From NCBI RefSeq assembly GCF_002155265.1, contig NZ_CP021251.1:682001-746000 (forward strand): a DNA stretch of 64,000 nt. The letters run 5' to 3'. A model generated the notes under the pieces. The model saw only the letters and a program-made list of their open reading frames with translations, did no database searches and was not told where the DNA came from. The stretch comes from Corynebacterium pseudotuberculosis. GTDB lineage: Bacteria > Actinomycetota > Actinomycetes > Mycobacteriales > Mycobacteriaceae. Below are positions 1-8,900 of the stretch, piece after piece. The position numbers and the translations under genes are program-made. The number at the start of each line of letters is the position of its first letter. Position 1 is the first letter of the stretch.

Positions 1-274
1 AAGCAGGGAGCTGCAGCTTCTTTATGAATACAATCCGTCATTCCCCTCGGGCCATGCGACAACGGCCTTCGCGGCTGCTACCGTACTTGCGTTGCTATGC
101 CGCCGCTGGTGGGTGGTTACTGCATGGATTATGGCAGCGGCAGTAGCGCTGAGCAGGCTGTACGTGGGGGTGCACTGGCCTAGCGACGTCCTAGCCGGCG
201 CGCTCCTAGGGGCTGGGGTTGTAGCCGCAACCTACGCAGTAATGCGGAAAACTGCGGCAGCGAGGACGCATTAA
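1..274 (+). CDS. PAP2-family phosphatase, C-terminal part (5' end outside window)
   Basis: The reading frame is already open at base 2 and ends with the TAA at 272-274, so only about 90 C-terminal residues are present. They carry the last two motifs of the type 2 phosphatidic acid phosphatase (PAP2) superfamily: PSGHATT about 15 residues in, and SR-x5-H-x3-D (SRLYVGVHWPSD). These supply the histidines that form the phospho-enzyme and act as general acid/base. The helices around them are hydrophobic, as in integral-membrane lipid phosphatases that act on undecaprenyl/decaprenyl diphosphates or phosphatidyl lipids. The substrate cannot be told from this fragment. Its stop codon shares the TTAA at 271-274 with the stop of the convergent DUF5129 gene. 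Confidence 0.85.
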   Translation, partial: SRELQLLYEYNPSFPSGHATTAFAAATVLALLCRRWWVVTAWIMAAAVALSRLYVGVHWPSDVLAGALLGAGVVAATYAVMRKTAAARTH

Positions 275-1635
275 AAGCTTCCCGACGAGCCCGCCCCGGA
301 GAAACCGCCGGAGTATGAGGCGGTAGATGAGGTGCTAGCGGCTTCGGCCGCGCTGACTGCGTCATTATGCCAGGAAGTCATGAGGAAGAAGGGCACGTAA
401 TTTCCGTAACCGGGGTGCCAATCGCTAGCGCCCAGGCTTGGGGTGTGGTTGTTCTCAAGGTCGGCTTGAGAGAATTGCTTTTGGGCCAGGGCTTTGGTCA
501 CCGTGCCGTATTCGGAGACGATGAGCGCATATTCATCCATAAAGTTCGCTGCGGCAGGATCTGCAATGAGGGCTCGGCAGCGGGTACTGAGCTCACCGAT
601 ACGGGCTTGGATGGCGGCGTCATCAGCCTCCACCTCAGCCTTGAGGATGTCCTCGTGCAAGGCCGTGAGTTCCGCTAACCGCACATCGGTATTACCCTTC
701 TCCATGCGGAAGAGAGTATCGATGTTGTTCTCGGCGTTGCGGAGCTGAGTCACACTAGCTGCCGCCGCGGCTAGCTCTTTACGCCGCGCATAAATAGCCT
801 TCTCATCGGCGTTTTCTGGAAGCTGCATCATGGTCTCGTGCTGAGCCAAAAAACCATTTTTAATGTCTTCCCATTCGCGGCGCAGGGTGGCGTCAGCGAT
901 GGGGGAGCTAAGGGAATGCGCACGGATATCGATGCTGTCTAAATTATTGGCAAGATGCGTGTAATTGGTGGCTACCGTCTGGTAATTCTGCATCGCAAGC
1001 TGTCGCCGCTGCTTGCGATAGTGGAAGGAGATAAAACCCACTATTGCCGCAAAAGCCGCGCCGCCAGCTGCAAAAATTCCGCCGACTATCCAGTTACTGT
1101 TGTCGGTAGCGTTGGGGTCATAGTCAGCCACAGTCGTTGCACCAGTGAGCAGGCCGCCCACCCAGTCGCCGTTTTTAAAGGACCTCTTCATAGAATCGGA
1201 ATAACGCGTGGAATGCTGGTTATATCCGAGGGGCCCTTTTAGATCTTCTCCCACGTAGGTGCCCATTGCGCGGAGATTAACATCCACGGTAAACAAAACA
1301 TGACCGTCGGCCCATTTGTTTCCTTCTTGGTTGATCAGTTCTCTATGCTGATGCAGCCCAAAGTCCTTGACCCAATCGTCATAAGGAGTGGTAGCGGTTG
1401 CGCTGACGATGTAGTCAATGTTGGGAACATGGGCTGGAAAATTCAAAGCCTGAGTCTTCTGAGTAAGCTCGGCTTCCTCACCAGGAGACAGGACGTTGTC
1501 TTGGTCGTAAATCGTCACATTCACGGGGGCGTCGGCACGCGCGATTGTAAGCGCACCGGAAGGAAGTAAGAGCAGTGAAAACACTACTGCCGTAATTAAG
1601 CACGAAAATTTTACAAAATTACGCATGGTGCGCAC
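271..1635 (-). CDS. DUF5129-type membrane-anchored protein, function unknown
   Basis: This 454-residue protein has a signal peptide (hydrophobic residues about 9-30, cleavage near ARA-DA). An external domain of about 150 residues follows, resembling the DUF5129/TPM-like domain of corynebacteria (YDQDNVLSPGEE near residue 43, a typical TPM opening). One membrane helix lies at residues 181-204 and is followed by basic HYRKQRR. The cytoplasmic part of about 200 residues is alpha-helical and charged, and the last 20 residues are rich in Gly, Ser and Ala. The ATG at 1635 starts the signal peptide directly. The gene is divergent from glfT2 across a 256-bp gap. I infer an envelope role from topology and neighbourhood only; no catalytic residues are recognised. 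Confidence 0.75.
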   Translation of the reverse strand: MRTMRNFVKFSCLITAVVFSLLLLPSGALTIARADAPVNVTIYDQDNVLSPGEEAELTQKTQALNFPAHVPNIDYIVSATATTPYDDWVKDFGLHQHRELINQEGNKWADGHVLFTVDVNLRAMGTYVGEDLKGPLGYNQHSTRYSDSMKRSFKNGDWVGGLLTGATTVADYDPNATDNSNWIVGGIFAAGGAAFAAIVGFISFHYRKQRRQLAMQNYQTVATNYTHLANNLDSIDIRAHSLSSPIADATLRREWEDIKNGFLAQHETMMQLPENADEKAIYARRKELAAAAASVTQLRNAENNIDTLFRMEKGNTDVRLAELTALHEDILKAEVEADDAAIQARIGELSTRCRALIADPAAANFMDEYALIVSEYGTVTKALAQKQFSQADLENNHTPSLGASDWHPGYGNYVPFFLMTSWHNDAVSAAEAASTSSTASYSGGFSGAGSSGSF

Positions 1636-1891
1636 CTCTTAGTAAACGTTGACCACGATACAACTGAGTATAAAGGTTTTTGACATGCCGCTAGAAAGCG
1701 GAGTTCCCCCGGGAAGCATAAGAAGACTACAGTACAACGGGTTCACAAACGTGAGAAGGAAGCAACTGAGAAATCCGGATGGTGCGCGCGTTATTTAAGG
1801 AACGGCGTCCTCAATAGCATTATGCTAGACCGGTGAACTGTGCCCTTCGAGAGCGGGGCAACATCAAAACTTTTAGAAAGGTTTGGCGTCA

Positions 1892-3883
1892 ATGAGCGCT
1901 GATAAGAGCACGGCTACTAAGGCAGTGGAAAAGCTGCAGCGATTCCTGCTACCACGAGCAGGCGAGCCTTATGACGTGCGGATGTTGTACCTCATCGAGG
2001 CAGAACACAACACTGCGCGTGCGACGTGGGAGGACCGCGGCTCGGTATCGCTTGCTGCCGGCAACGAGTTGAGCTTTTTGACGTACTTCAACGCATTTCC
2101 CGCAAGCTATTGGCGCCGTTGGTCTCAGCTGGACTCTGTCATCCTCAAGGTCGAGGTTGCCGGTACTGCACGCGTAGATGTGTACCGCTCCAAGATCGAT
2201 GGTGCGCGCATCGCTGTGGAAGGCCAAGTGGTCACTGATGGGACTGCTGAATTTGAGCTTTCCCTGCAACCCTTCGAGGACGGCGGCTGGCTGTGGTTTG
2301 ACCTCACCGCAGAGACTGACACCACCGTTATAGAGGCAGGCTGGTACGCCTCGCAGGCACCGGGCCCCCAGACGCTTCCCGACGGCACCCAGGTAGGTCC
2401 CTTCGAACCGCGCGTGACCGTGGGCATTCCCACCTTCAACCGCCCAGCAGACGCAGTGGCCGCGCTAGAAGCCCTAGCTTCTGACCCAGAGGTAGACGCG
2501 GTCATTGACACGATGATCATGCCGGATCAAGGCACCAAGCATCCCGCTGATGAGCCAGGCTATAAAGCTGCAACTGAGCACTTCGGGGAGCGCTTCTTTG
2601 AGTTCCGACAGGGGAACCTGGGCGGATCGGGCGGCTATTCCCGCATCATGTATGAGGCTCTCGGCGGTGTAGACGGAACTGGCGCGGCCGGCGCAAAGAA
2701 GAGCCCTTACATCCTGTACATGGATGATGACATCGCCATTGAGCCCGACTCAGTGCTGCGTGCGCTTCAGGTAGCACGCTACGCTAAGTCCCCGATGCTT
2801 GTCGGCGGACAAATGCTCAATCTTCAGGAACGCAGCCACCTTCACACCATGGGTGAGGTGATTGGGCGTCATGACTTTATGTGGACCTCCGCTCCTCATG
2901 TGCACTACGACCATGACTTTGCCAAACACCCCCTCGCAGACCGCGGCAAACCAGGCGACAAGCCCGGTATGCCTAACTCCGTTGACCTGCATCGCCGCAT
3001 CGACGCAGAGTTCAACGGCTGGTGGATGTGCATGATTCCGCGTGTTGTCGCAGAAGAAATCGGGCAACCGCTGCCACTATTTATCAAGTGGGATGACGCT
3101 GAATTTGGGCTTCGCGCCGGGCGACATGGCTATCCGACGGCCACCTGGCCGGGCATCGCTATTTGGCACATGGCGTGGTCGGACAAGGACGACGCAATTG
3201 ACTGGCAGGCTTATTTCCACCTGCGCAACCGTCTTGTGGTGGCTGCTAACTATCACGATGGCCCTGTTGATGGCATTATCAAGTCGATGCAAAAGGCCAC
3301 AATTAAGCATCTAATGTGCTTGGAATACTCGACCGTGGCCATTCAAAATGAAGCCATGAAGGACTTCCTCGCAGGTCCGGATCAGCTCTTTAACATTCTA
3401 GAGTCTTCCTTGCCGCGTATTGCGACGATTCGTAAGGGATATTCAGACGCTGTGGTGTTGCCTACCGCCGCGGACCTGCCCAAGCCCACTGGTATTCCCG
3501 GTGTGCCGACTCGCGACATCGGTGGCCGCCTGGCTCCTATCAAGAAGGCCGTGTGGCTGGCCAAGGGGCTCAAGCACTCATTGTCCAAGGAAAACAAGGA
3601 CCATCACGAGGTGCCTCAGGCAAATCTTTCTCCTATCGAGGCACGTTGGTTTAGCCTCTCGCGTCTCGACGGCGCCACTGTGACCACTGCTGATGGCCGT
3701 GGAGTGGTATACCGTAAACGCAATGTGGAGCAGGCAAAGGAACTGCTCAAAGAGTCGCGTCGTCTGCAAAAGGAAGTCGCAGAGAACTTTGATCGTCTGC
3801 GCGGCGAGTACCGTGCTGCCCATAAGCACCTGACCAGCCGTGAAGCATGGTCCGAGATTTTTGCAGGTGGCGTGGATGAGTAA
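1892..3883 (+). CDS. glfT2: Galactofuranosyltransferase GlfT2 (arabinogalactan galactan polymerase)
   Basis: This is a 663-residue orthologue of mycobacterial GlfT2 (Rv3808c), a GT2 enzyme that adds alternating beta-1,5 and beta-1,6 galactofuranose units from UDP-Galf to the decaprenyl-linked galactan. Visible motifs are the metal-binding Asp triplet in YMDDDIA (D278-D280), WDDAEFG (D401-D402, catalytic base region) and the metal-binding His in IWHMAW (H426), in the spacing seen in M. tuberculosis GlfT2. The N-terminal beta-sandwich and C-terminal helical region are present, so the gene is full length. I chose the ATG at 1892 because AGAAAGG lies 10 bases upstream; the in-frame TTG at 1883 is too close to that site. 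It overlaps the next gene by 8 bases. Confidence 0.97.
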   Translation: MSADKSTATKAVEKLQRFLLPRAGEPYDVRMLYLIEAEHNTARATWEDRGSVSLAAGNELSFLTYFNAFPASYWRRWSQLDSVILKVEVAGTARVDVYRSKIDGARIAVEGQVVTDGTAEFELSLQPFEDGGWLWFDLTAETDTTVIEAGWYASQAPGPQTLPDGTQVGPFEPRVTVGIPTFNRPADAVAALEALASDPEVDAVIDTMIMPDQGTKHPADEPGYKAATEHFGERFFEFRQGNLGGSGGYSRIMYEALGGVDGTGAAGAKKSPYILYMDDDIAIEPDSVLRALQVARYAKSPMLVGGQMLNLQERSHLHTMGEVIGRHDFMWTSAPHVHYDHDFAKHPLADRGKPGDKPGMPNSVDLHRRIDAEFNGWWMCMIPRVVAEEIGQPLPLFIKWDDAEFGLRAGRHGYPTATWPGIAIWHMAWSDKDDAIDWQAYFHLRNRLVVAANYHDGPVDGIIKSMQKATIKHLMCLEYSTVAIQNEAMKDFLAGPDQLFNILESSLPRIATIRKGYSDAVVLPTAADLPKPTGIPGVPTRDIGGRLAPIKKAVWLAKGLKHSLSKENKDHHEVPQANLSPIEARWFSLSRLDGATVTTADGRGVVYRKRNVEQAKELLKESRRLQKEVAENFDRLRGEYRAAHKHLTSREAWSEIFAGGVDE

Positions 3884-4382
3884 ATTGGAATCAGATGTTC
3901 TCGTTGGGATCCAATCGTGTTTAGCTTCCCAGCGTGCCGTTCTACCCACCGCCCGCGCTCTCAGCCATTTCGGCGAACACGCTTTGGGCTGGATGGGGCT
4001 GGCCGCCTTGGGCGCTTGTGCGGATAAGGGAAGACGACGTCAGTGGATACACGTTGGCGTATCGGCTTTTCTCAGCCATGCTGCTAGCGTTGTGATCAAA
4101 CGTATTGTGCGACGGAAGCGTCCGAATGATGAGCGGATCACCATTGGGGTGGGAACGCCCTCTAAGCTGAGCTTTCCTAGCTCGCATGCGACGTCGACAA
4201 GCGCTGCTTTGGTGAGTCTGGCTAAGCTCACGCGCAGTCCGCTTCCGCTGCTCGGTATCCCTGTGATGATGACATCGCGTATGGTGCTCGGAGTGCATTA
4301 CCCAACCGACGTGGCCGTCGGAGCGATTCTCGGTGCGGCTACCGCGCAAGCAGTGTCGCGAATGGATAAGAAGGAAAAGTAA
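3876..4382 (+). CDS. PAP2 phosphatase, likely decaprenylphosphoryl-5-phosphoribose phosphatase
   Basis: This is a 168-residue integral-membrane PAP2 protein with all three signature motifs: KRIVRRKRP, PSSHATS (Ser replacing the usual Gly of PSGH) and SRMVLGVHYPTD. It corresponds in position and size to Rv3807c, proposed to remove the 5-phosphate from decaprenylphosphoryl-5-phosphoribose, the step after UbiA and before epimerisation by DprE1/DprE2. Its start ATG lies inside the end of glfT2 (8-base overlap), and its stop abuts the ubiA start, so the three genes look translationally coupled. A longer start at 3840 exists, but it would lie 44 bases inside glfT2 and lacks a better binding site. 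The family call is firm; the exact substrate is inferred from synteny. Confidence 0.9.
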   Translation: MSKLESDVLVGIQSCLASQRAVLPTARALSHFGEHALGWMGLAALGACADKGRRRQWIHVGVSAFLSHAASVVIKRIVRRKRPNDERITIGVGTPSKLSFPSSHATSTSAALVSLAKLTRSPLPLLGIPVMMTSRMVLGVHYPTDVAVGAILGAATAQAVSRMDKKEK

Positions 4383-5363
4383 GTGACCGAGCAAAACAAG
4401 AGCTTCCTTGAGCCCGAACCCCACACACGTGGCGTGGAGGACAATAAGAAGCGTCGTCCGCCGAAGAATCTCGCCGACGCGATGATTAAAGCGCTGCGCC
4501 CCAAGCAGTGGGTGAAGAACGTCCTCGTTCTTGCGGCGCCCGCTGCAGCCGGCACAGAGGCATTCTTTGCGCCACGCACACTCGTGGACATTCTTATCGC
4601 CTTTGTCGCTTTTTGCCTTTCAGCATCTGCGATCTATCTGATTAATGATGCCCGCGATGTTGAGGCGGATAGGCAACACCCGACCAAGCGCTTCAGGCCG
4701 ATTGCCGCTGGTGTTCTGCCCGTTAATCTGGCTTATGGCATGGCGGTATTCCTGATGCTGGCGGCTGCGTTTATCAGCTACTTTGCTTCCTCGGGCCATG
4801 GCCTTGTGATCGTTGTAGTGGTCTATATCGCATTGCAATTGGGCTACTGCTTTGGTTGGAAACACCAGCCAGTGATCGATATTGCCTTGGTTTCCTCCGG
4901 ATTTATGCTGCGTGCCATGGCCGGCGGTGTGGCCGCAGGCATCAACCTTTCACAGTGGTTCCTTTTGGTTGCTGCGTTTGGTTCGCTGTTTATGGCATCA
5001 GGTAAGCGCTATGCGGAAATTCTGTTGGCCCAGAAGTCGGGCGCGAAAATTCGCAAGTCACTTGAGGGATACACTCCCACGTATCTTCGCTTCGTGTGGA
5101 CGCTCTCCGCGACCGCTGTGGTTATTGCGTATTCCTTGTGGGGCTTTGAGATGGCTGCCTCGTCTTCCGGAACGGCTTCAGTGTGGTACCAGATTTCGAT
5201 GGTTCCATTTACCGTGGCTATCTTGCGCTATGCGGCCGACGTTGATCGTGGTGACGGCGGCGCTCCCGATGAGCTTGCGCTTTCAGACCGTGCATTACAA
5301 GTCCTAGCGATCGCATGGGTCGTGTGCATCGGTATCGCTGTATATTTGGTTCCCGCGATTTAG
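4383..5363 (+). CDS. ubiA: Decaprenyl-phosphate phosphoribosyltransferase (UbiA family)
   Basis: This 326-residue UbiA-superfamily prenyltransferase is orthologous to Rv3806c. It transfers 5-phosphoribose from PRPP to decaprenyl phosphate, the first committed step towards the arabinose donor decaprenylphosphoryl-arabinose. The N-terminal 40 residues are polar. KQWVKN precedes the first helix, and the first Asp-rich motif is NDARDVEADRQHP, with KRFRPIAAG following, as in this subfamily. About nine hydrophobic helices follow. Translation starts at a GTG directly after the TAA of the PAP2 gene, indicating coupling. A strong terminator follows at 5389, ending the glfT2-PAP2-ubiA unit. Confidence 0.95.
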   Translation: MTEQNKSFLEPEPHTRGVEDNKKRRPPKNLADAMIKALRPKQWVKNVLVLAAPAAAGTEAFFAPRTLVDILIAFVAFCLSASAIYLINDARDVEADRQHPTKRFRPIAAGVLPVNLAYGMAVFLMLAAAFISYFASSGHGLVIVVVVYIALQLGYCFGWKHQPVIDIALVSSGFMLRAMAGGVAAGINLSQWFLLVAAFGSLFMASGKRYAEILLAQKSGAKIRKSLEGYTPTYLRFVWTLSATAVVIAYSLWGFEMAASSSGTASVWYQISMVPFTVAILRYAADVDRGDGGAPDELALSDRALQVLAIAWVVCIGIAVYLVPAI

Positions 5364-5388
5364 GCTTACAGAAAATCGGGATGTAACA

Positions 5389-5430
5389 GCCACCAAGCCA
5401 GTTTGTAGAACTGCTTGGTGGCGGTTTTTG
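5389..5430 (+). terminator. Rho-independent terminator after ubiA
   Basis: Perfect 10-bp arms GCCACCAAGC (5389-5398) and GCTTGGTGGC (5413-5422) are followed by GGTTTTTGCTTTTT. It separates the glfT2-ubiA unit from aftB, which must therefore have its own promoter in the following 115 bases. Confidence 0.88.
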
Positions 5431-5545
5431 CTTTTTGCTGGCTGTTTGTTCGCCATCTGGGAAACGCTGAGGATAAAAACTGATTACGCAACAATTATCA
5501 CTCCGATTCACAATAGCCCCGTTTTCAGTGTTAGCATGAGCACTC

Positions 5546-7489
5546 ATGAATAAGGGTCGGTCATTGTCAGTGACCACCGCGTTTATAACCGTCATGGTCA
5601 TCGCGGTGCTTACATTTGTGGGAGGCTGGCAACGCCGGTGGATTAGCGATGATGGCCTGATAGTTTTGCGGACCGTCCGAAATCTCCTTGCCGGTAATGG
5701 CCCGGTATTCAACGCTGGCGAGCGAGTAGAAGCCAATACCTCCACTCTGTGGCAGTACCTCATCTTTATTGTTGCCAAAGTGACGGGCGGGGAGCTCACC
5801 GCGATTGCGCTGTGGCTTGCTCTGCTTCTGACCACAGCTGCGCTGGCTATTGCGGCACTTGCCACTGTGCGCCTTCATCCAGAGCGTAATGCGCTGATCC
5901 TTCCTTTCGGTGCCGTTATCTATATAGCTCTGCCTCCGGCGCGAGACTTTGCCACATCTGGGTTGGAGTGGGGCCTGTCCCTCTTCTGGCTGGCAGCGTT
6001 GTGGTGGTTTGTCGTTGCATGGGTTCATACTGCTCGCCCAGCAGTGGCGGCGTCGTCAGACTCGCAGCGAGCGGATAAAGGTGCGCTCCGGGCAACGCTT
6101 TTCCTAGCCTTTTGGTGTGGGCTGAGCTGGCTAGTGCGTCCGGAAATGGCACTCTATGGTGGCGTGGTCGGCCTGGTCCTTTTTATTAGCGCGGAGACCT
6201 GGCGCCGGCGTGGCCTTATTTTGTTGGTGGCTCTGCCGCTTCCTTTGGGATATGAGATTTTCCGGATGGGGTACTACGGTCTGATTGTTCCGCAGACCGC
6301 CGTGGCCAAGTCTGCAAAGCTAAGCGACTGGGCGAGCGGCTGGATGTATCTGAGGGACTTTAATGATCCCTACGGAATGATCATCGCAGTGCTGTTGGTG
6401 CTCGCGGTGGGATATACGGTGTTTGTGCGTGGCGGTTTTTTCCGTGGTTTCCGTGGCCCGTGGAGGGCGGAATCACAGTCTGAGGCTGAACCGACGCAGC
6501 GGTTTGCCGCCGTGCGCTCGCAGTTGCGAACCTCTCGCGCCATGATTGTGGTGCTGCTGGATTGTGCTCTTTTGCATATTCTCTATGTGACCCGCGTCGG
6601 CGGTGACTTTATGCACGGCAGAATGTTGCTGTTGCCGCTGTTTGTGTTGCTCCTGCCCGTCGCAGTGATCCCGGTGCGGCCCACGAGCGAGGGGAAAATA
6701 TACGAGCTGGCCAGCTTTGGACTCTTCTGCGGCGCGATGACATGGGCATTCCTGGTAATAGCCGGGGGGCATAGCTATGAGCGACCCGGTAGCGGGGATG
6801 CGCAGAAGGAAATCGGCATTGTGGATGAGCGGGCGTATTGGACGCAGTCGATGGGGCGCGAGCCTGATAATGCGCCAAAGACCGCAGAGGACTTTCTTGA
6901 GGTTCCGGTGATGCGAACATTCAAGGAACGCTTGGCGCAGGCACAGGCGAACAATGATGCGCTCATGCTGGATTTTGTGATTGATGATAAGAAAGAGCTC
7001 TATGACTGGCAGGCGGTCCCTCGTGACAACTCTGCCAAGGAAAAAGACATCCCGCTGACCATTACGCGCATTAACCTGGGCATGACATCGATGAATGCCC
7101 CTTTGGACGTGCGTGTTGTGGACTCCGTGGGGCTGTCTAATCCGTTGGGGGCTCGTCAGCCGCGTATTGAGGGTTCGCGAGTCGGCCACAACAAGCATCT
7201 TCCGCTGTCTTGGCAGGCTGCAGATTCTGCGGCCAATCTCAGCGACCTTCCCGTATGGGTTGACGGCCCAGAGGCGAGGAGTGTGCGTAAGGTTCTCTAT
7301 ACCGAGGACGTGGCCGAGTTTATTGCGAGTTATCGAGAACCAATGAGTGTTTCGCGATTCCTTAAAAACATTGCTTTTGCACTCGGACCAGGACGTTCGT
7401 TGGAACTTAGTCCAGATCCTGCCCACTATGGGGCTAACACAGACCAGTCCGCCCGTATTTCTTGGCCGGTGAGCGCCCACACTGACTAG
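5546..7489 (+). CDS. aftB: Arabinofuranosyltransferase AftB (terminal beta-1,2-arabinose)
   Basis: This is a 647-residue GT-C membrane glycosyltransferase. It matches AftB (Rv3805c), which caps arabinogalactan and lipoarabinomannan with beta-1,2-linked arabinofuranose from decaprenylphosphoryl-arabinose; these ends are the sites esterified by mycolates. The first helix (residues about 8-27) is followed by an acidic motif ISDDGLI in the first external loop, the hallmark catalytic/metal position of GT-C enzymes. About ten helices occupy residues 8-420, and the last roughly 220 residues form a soluble periplasmic domain. The ATG at 5546 follows an out-of-frame ATG at 5536 that stops at once. It lies after a terminator, so it is a separate transcription unit, placed next to the mycolyltransferases that use its product. 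Confidence 0.93.
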   Translation: MNKGRSLSVTTAFITVMVIAVLTFVGGWQRRWISDDGLIVLRTVRNLLAGNGPVFNAGERVEANTSTLWQYLIFIVAKVTGGELTAIALWLALLLTTAALAIAALATVRLHPERNALILPFGAVIYIALPPARDFATSGLEWGLSLFWLAALWWFVVAWVHTARPAVAASSDSQRADKGALRATLFLAFWCGLSWLVRPEMALYGGVVGLVLFISAETWRRRGLILLVALPLPLGYEIFRMGYYGLIVPQTAVAKSAKLSDWASGWMYLRDFNDPYGMIIAVLLVLAVGYTVFVRGGFFRGFRGPWRAESQSEAEPTQRFAAVRSQLRTSRAMIVVLLDCALLHILYVTRVGGDFMHGRMLLLPLFVLLLPVAVIPVRPTSEGKIYELASFGLFCGAMTWAFLVIAGGHSYERPGSGDAQKEIGIVDERAYWTQSMGREPDNAPKTAEDFLEVPVMRTFKERLAQAQANNDALMLDFVIDDKKELYDWQAVPRDNSAKEKDIPLTITRINLGMTSMNAPLDVRVVDSVGLSNPLGARQPRIEGSRVGHNKHLPLSWQAADSAANLSDLPVWVDGPEARSVRKVLYTEDVAEFIASYREPMSVSRFLKNIAFALGPGRSLELSPDPAHYGANTDQSARISWPVSAHTD

Positions 7490-7734
7490 TGACGCTTTGC
7501 CTCAATTGCATGTATTACCCGCAAAAGTGGGTAAATGAGAGTGCTGCTGGAGTGGGGAACTTTCAAAAAACTAAGTTCCGACTATGAAAAAGGGCATAAG
7601 CGAGTTAATCTAACCTGGATTATATCGGTTCTGTAACGGCCCAGACTTTCTGCTCGATACTTAAGCAGGAATGAGACGGGGCGTTTGCGTGCACATGATA
7701 ACTGCGACGCCGCATACTTAGTTCGAGGAGATTT

Positions 7735-8760
7735 ATGACGATCGCGTCCCGATTGAAAAAGGTAGGCAAAAAAACTACCGCCACACTTACGGCTGTGGCT
7801 ACGGCGGCAGCCCTGACCGTTGCAGGCACGGGTGTTGCTTCTGCAGGGCCTCGCGACTGGCTGCGCCCAGATGCTACAGGCACCTGCGAGTGGGATGCAG
7901 CAAACTACTGGGTGCAGCGTTGCGACGTTGCTTCTCCGGCCATGGGGCACAACGTAACAGTGCAGATCCAGCCGGCAGGTCGTGGCGGTAACGCTGCTCT
8001 CTACCTACTCGATGGGGCACGTGCCTCCGATGCGGCCAACGCCTGGACTTTTGACGCCTCCGCACAGAGCATGTTTGTGGATAACAACATCACCTTGGTT
8101 ATGCCAGTGGGCGGCGCAGGTAGCTTTTATACCGACTGGGCAGCACCATCAGGAATCGGCTCTGTAGGGCAGGTTTTCAAATGGGAGACCTTCCTAACCC
8201 AAGAGCTTCCTGCGTACCTCGAAGCGCATTTTGGCGTTGCTCGCAATAACTACTCCGTAGGTGGCCTCTCCATGGGTGCTACCGCTGCAATGAACCTGGC
8301 TGCGTTGCATCCAGAGCAGTTCCGTCAGGTGCTGAGCTACTCCGGTTATCTCGCAATGACTGCTCCTGGCATGTACAGCCTCTTGGGCCTCGCCCTCCTC
8401 GAAGTTGGTGGCCTGAGCATTAACTCTATGTACGGTAGCTTCTTCAGCCCACGTCGTATCGAGCTAGATCCTCTGTTTAATATGCGGGGTCTTGATGGTA
8501 AAGACGTCTACGTCTCTGCTGCCAGCGGTGCATGGGGCGGCCCGGACATCGAAAAGTACTCGTTCAAGGATCGTGTCAATGGTTCCATCCTGGAGGTGGC
8601 TTCTCGCATCTCCACCAAGATTTGGGAGACCAGGGCAAAGGGTTATGGCCTGAACTACACCGCGGACTACCCAGCTGTGGGCGTTCACAACTGGCTGCAG
8701 TGGAACTATCAGTTGGCTATTACCAGGGATCGTATCCTTAACGTTATGAACGCCTGGTAA
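7735..8760 (+). CDS. cmtB: Trehalose corynomycolyltransferase (antigen 85 family, CmtB-like)
   Basis: This is a 341-residue secreted alpha/beta-hydrolase of the antigen 85/mycolyltransferase family. It moves corynomycolyl groups from trehalose monocorynomycolate to a second monocorynomycolate or to arabinogalactan outside the membrane. The signal peptide ends at about residue 37 (VASA-GP). The nucleophile is S179 in GGLSMGA. The His is likely in GVHNWLQW near the C-terminus, and LLDGARA and MPVGGAGSFYTDW are family-typical. It lacks the LGFP repeats of its neighbour Cop1. GAGGAG precedes the ATG. It is followed by its own terminator at 8789 and corresponds to the short mycolyltransferase beside aftB in C. 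glutamicum. Confidence 0.93.
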   Translation: MTIASRLKKVGKKTTATLTAVATAAALTVAGTGVASAGPRDWLRPDATGTCEWDAANYWVQRCDVASPAMGHNVTVQIQPAGRGGNAALYLLDGARASDAANAWTFDASAQSMFVDNNITLVMPVGGAGSFYTDWAAPSGIGSVGQVFKWETFLTQELPAYLEAHFGVARNNYSVGGLSMGATAAMNLAALHPEQFRQVLSYSGYLAMTAPGMYSLLGLALLEVGGLSINSMYGSFFSPRRIELDPLFNMRGLDGKDVYVSAASGAWGGPDIEKYSFKDRVNGSILEVASRISTKIWETRAKGYGLNYTADYPAVGVHNWLQWNYQLAITRDRILNVMNAW

Positions 8761-8788
8761 GACTGCTATCGCATTCTAAGCTGTGTAT

Positions 8789-8820
8789 CCCCAGAGGGTT
8801 TGTGCCTCTGGGGATTTTTA
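8789..8820 (+). terminator. Rho-independent terminator after cmtB
   Basis: Perfect arms CCCCAGAGG (8789-8797) and CCTCTGGGG (8805-8813) enclose a 7-base loop and are followed by ATTTTTA. The long reading frame of the next gene runs back into this hairpin, which argues for its downstream start at 8901. Confidence 0.88.
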
Positions 8821-8900
8821 TGTTCTTGCTAGTTTGGCCATTACATTGGTCTACGGCTGTTTCTATTGTCCGCTTCTGTTTGTGCTTCCAAGGTGATCGC

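Noticed and set aside
1883..1891. TTG start for glfT2
   Set aside because: It lies one base after the AGAAAGG site; the ATG at 1892 has normal spacing.
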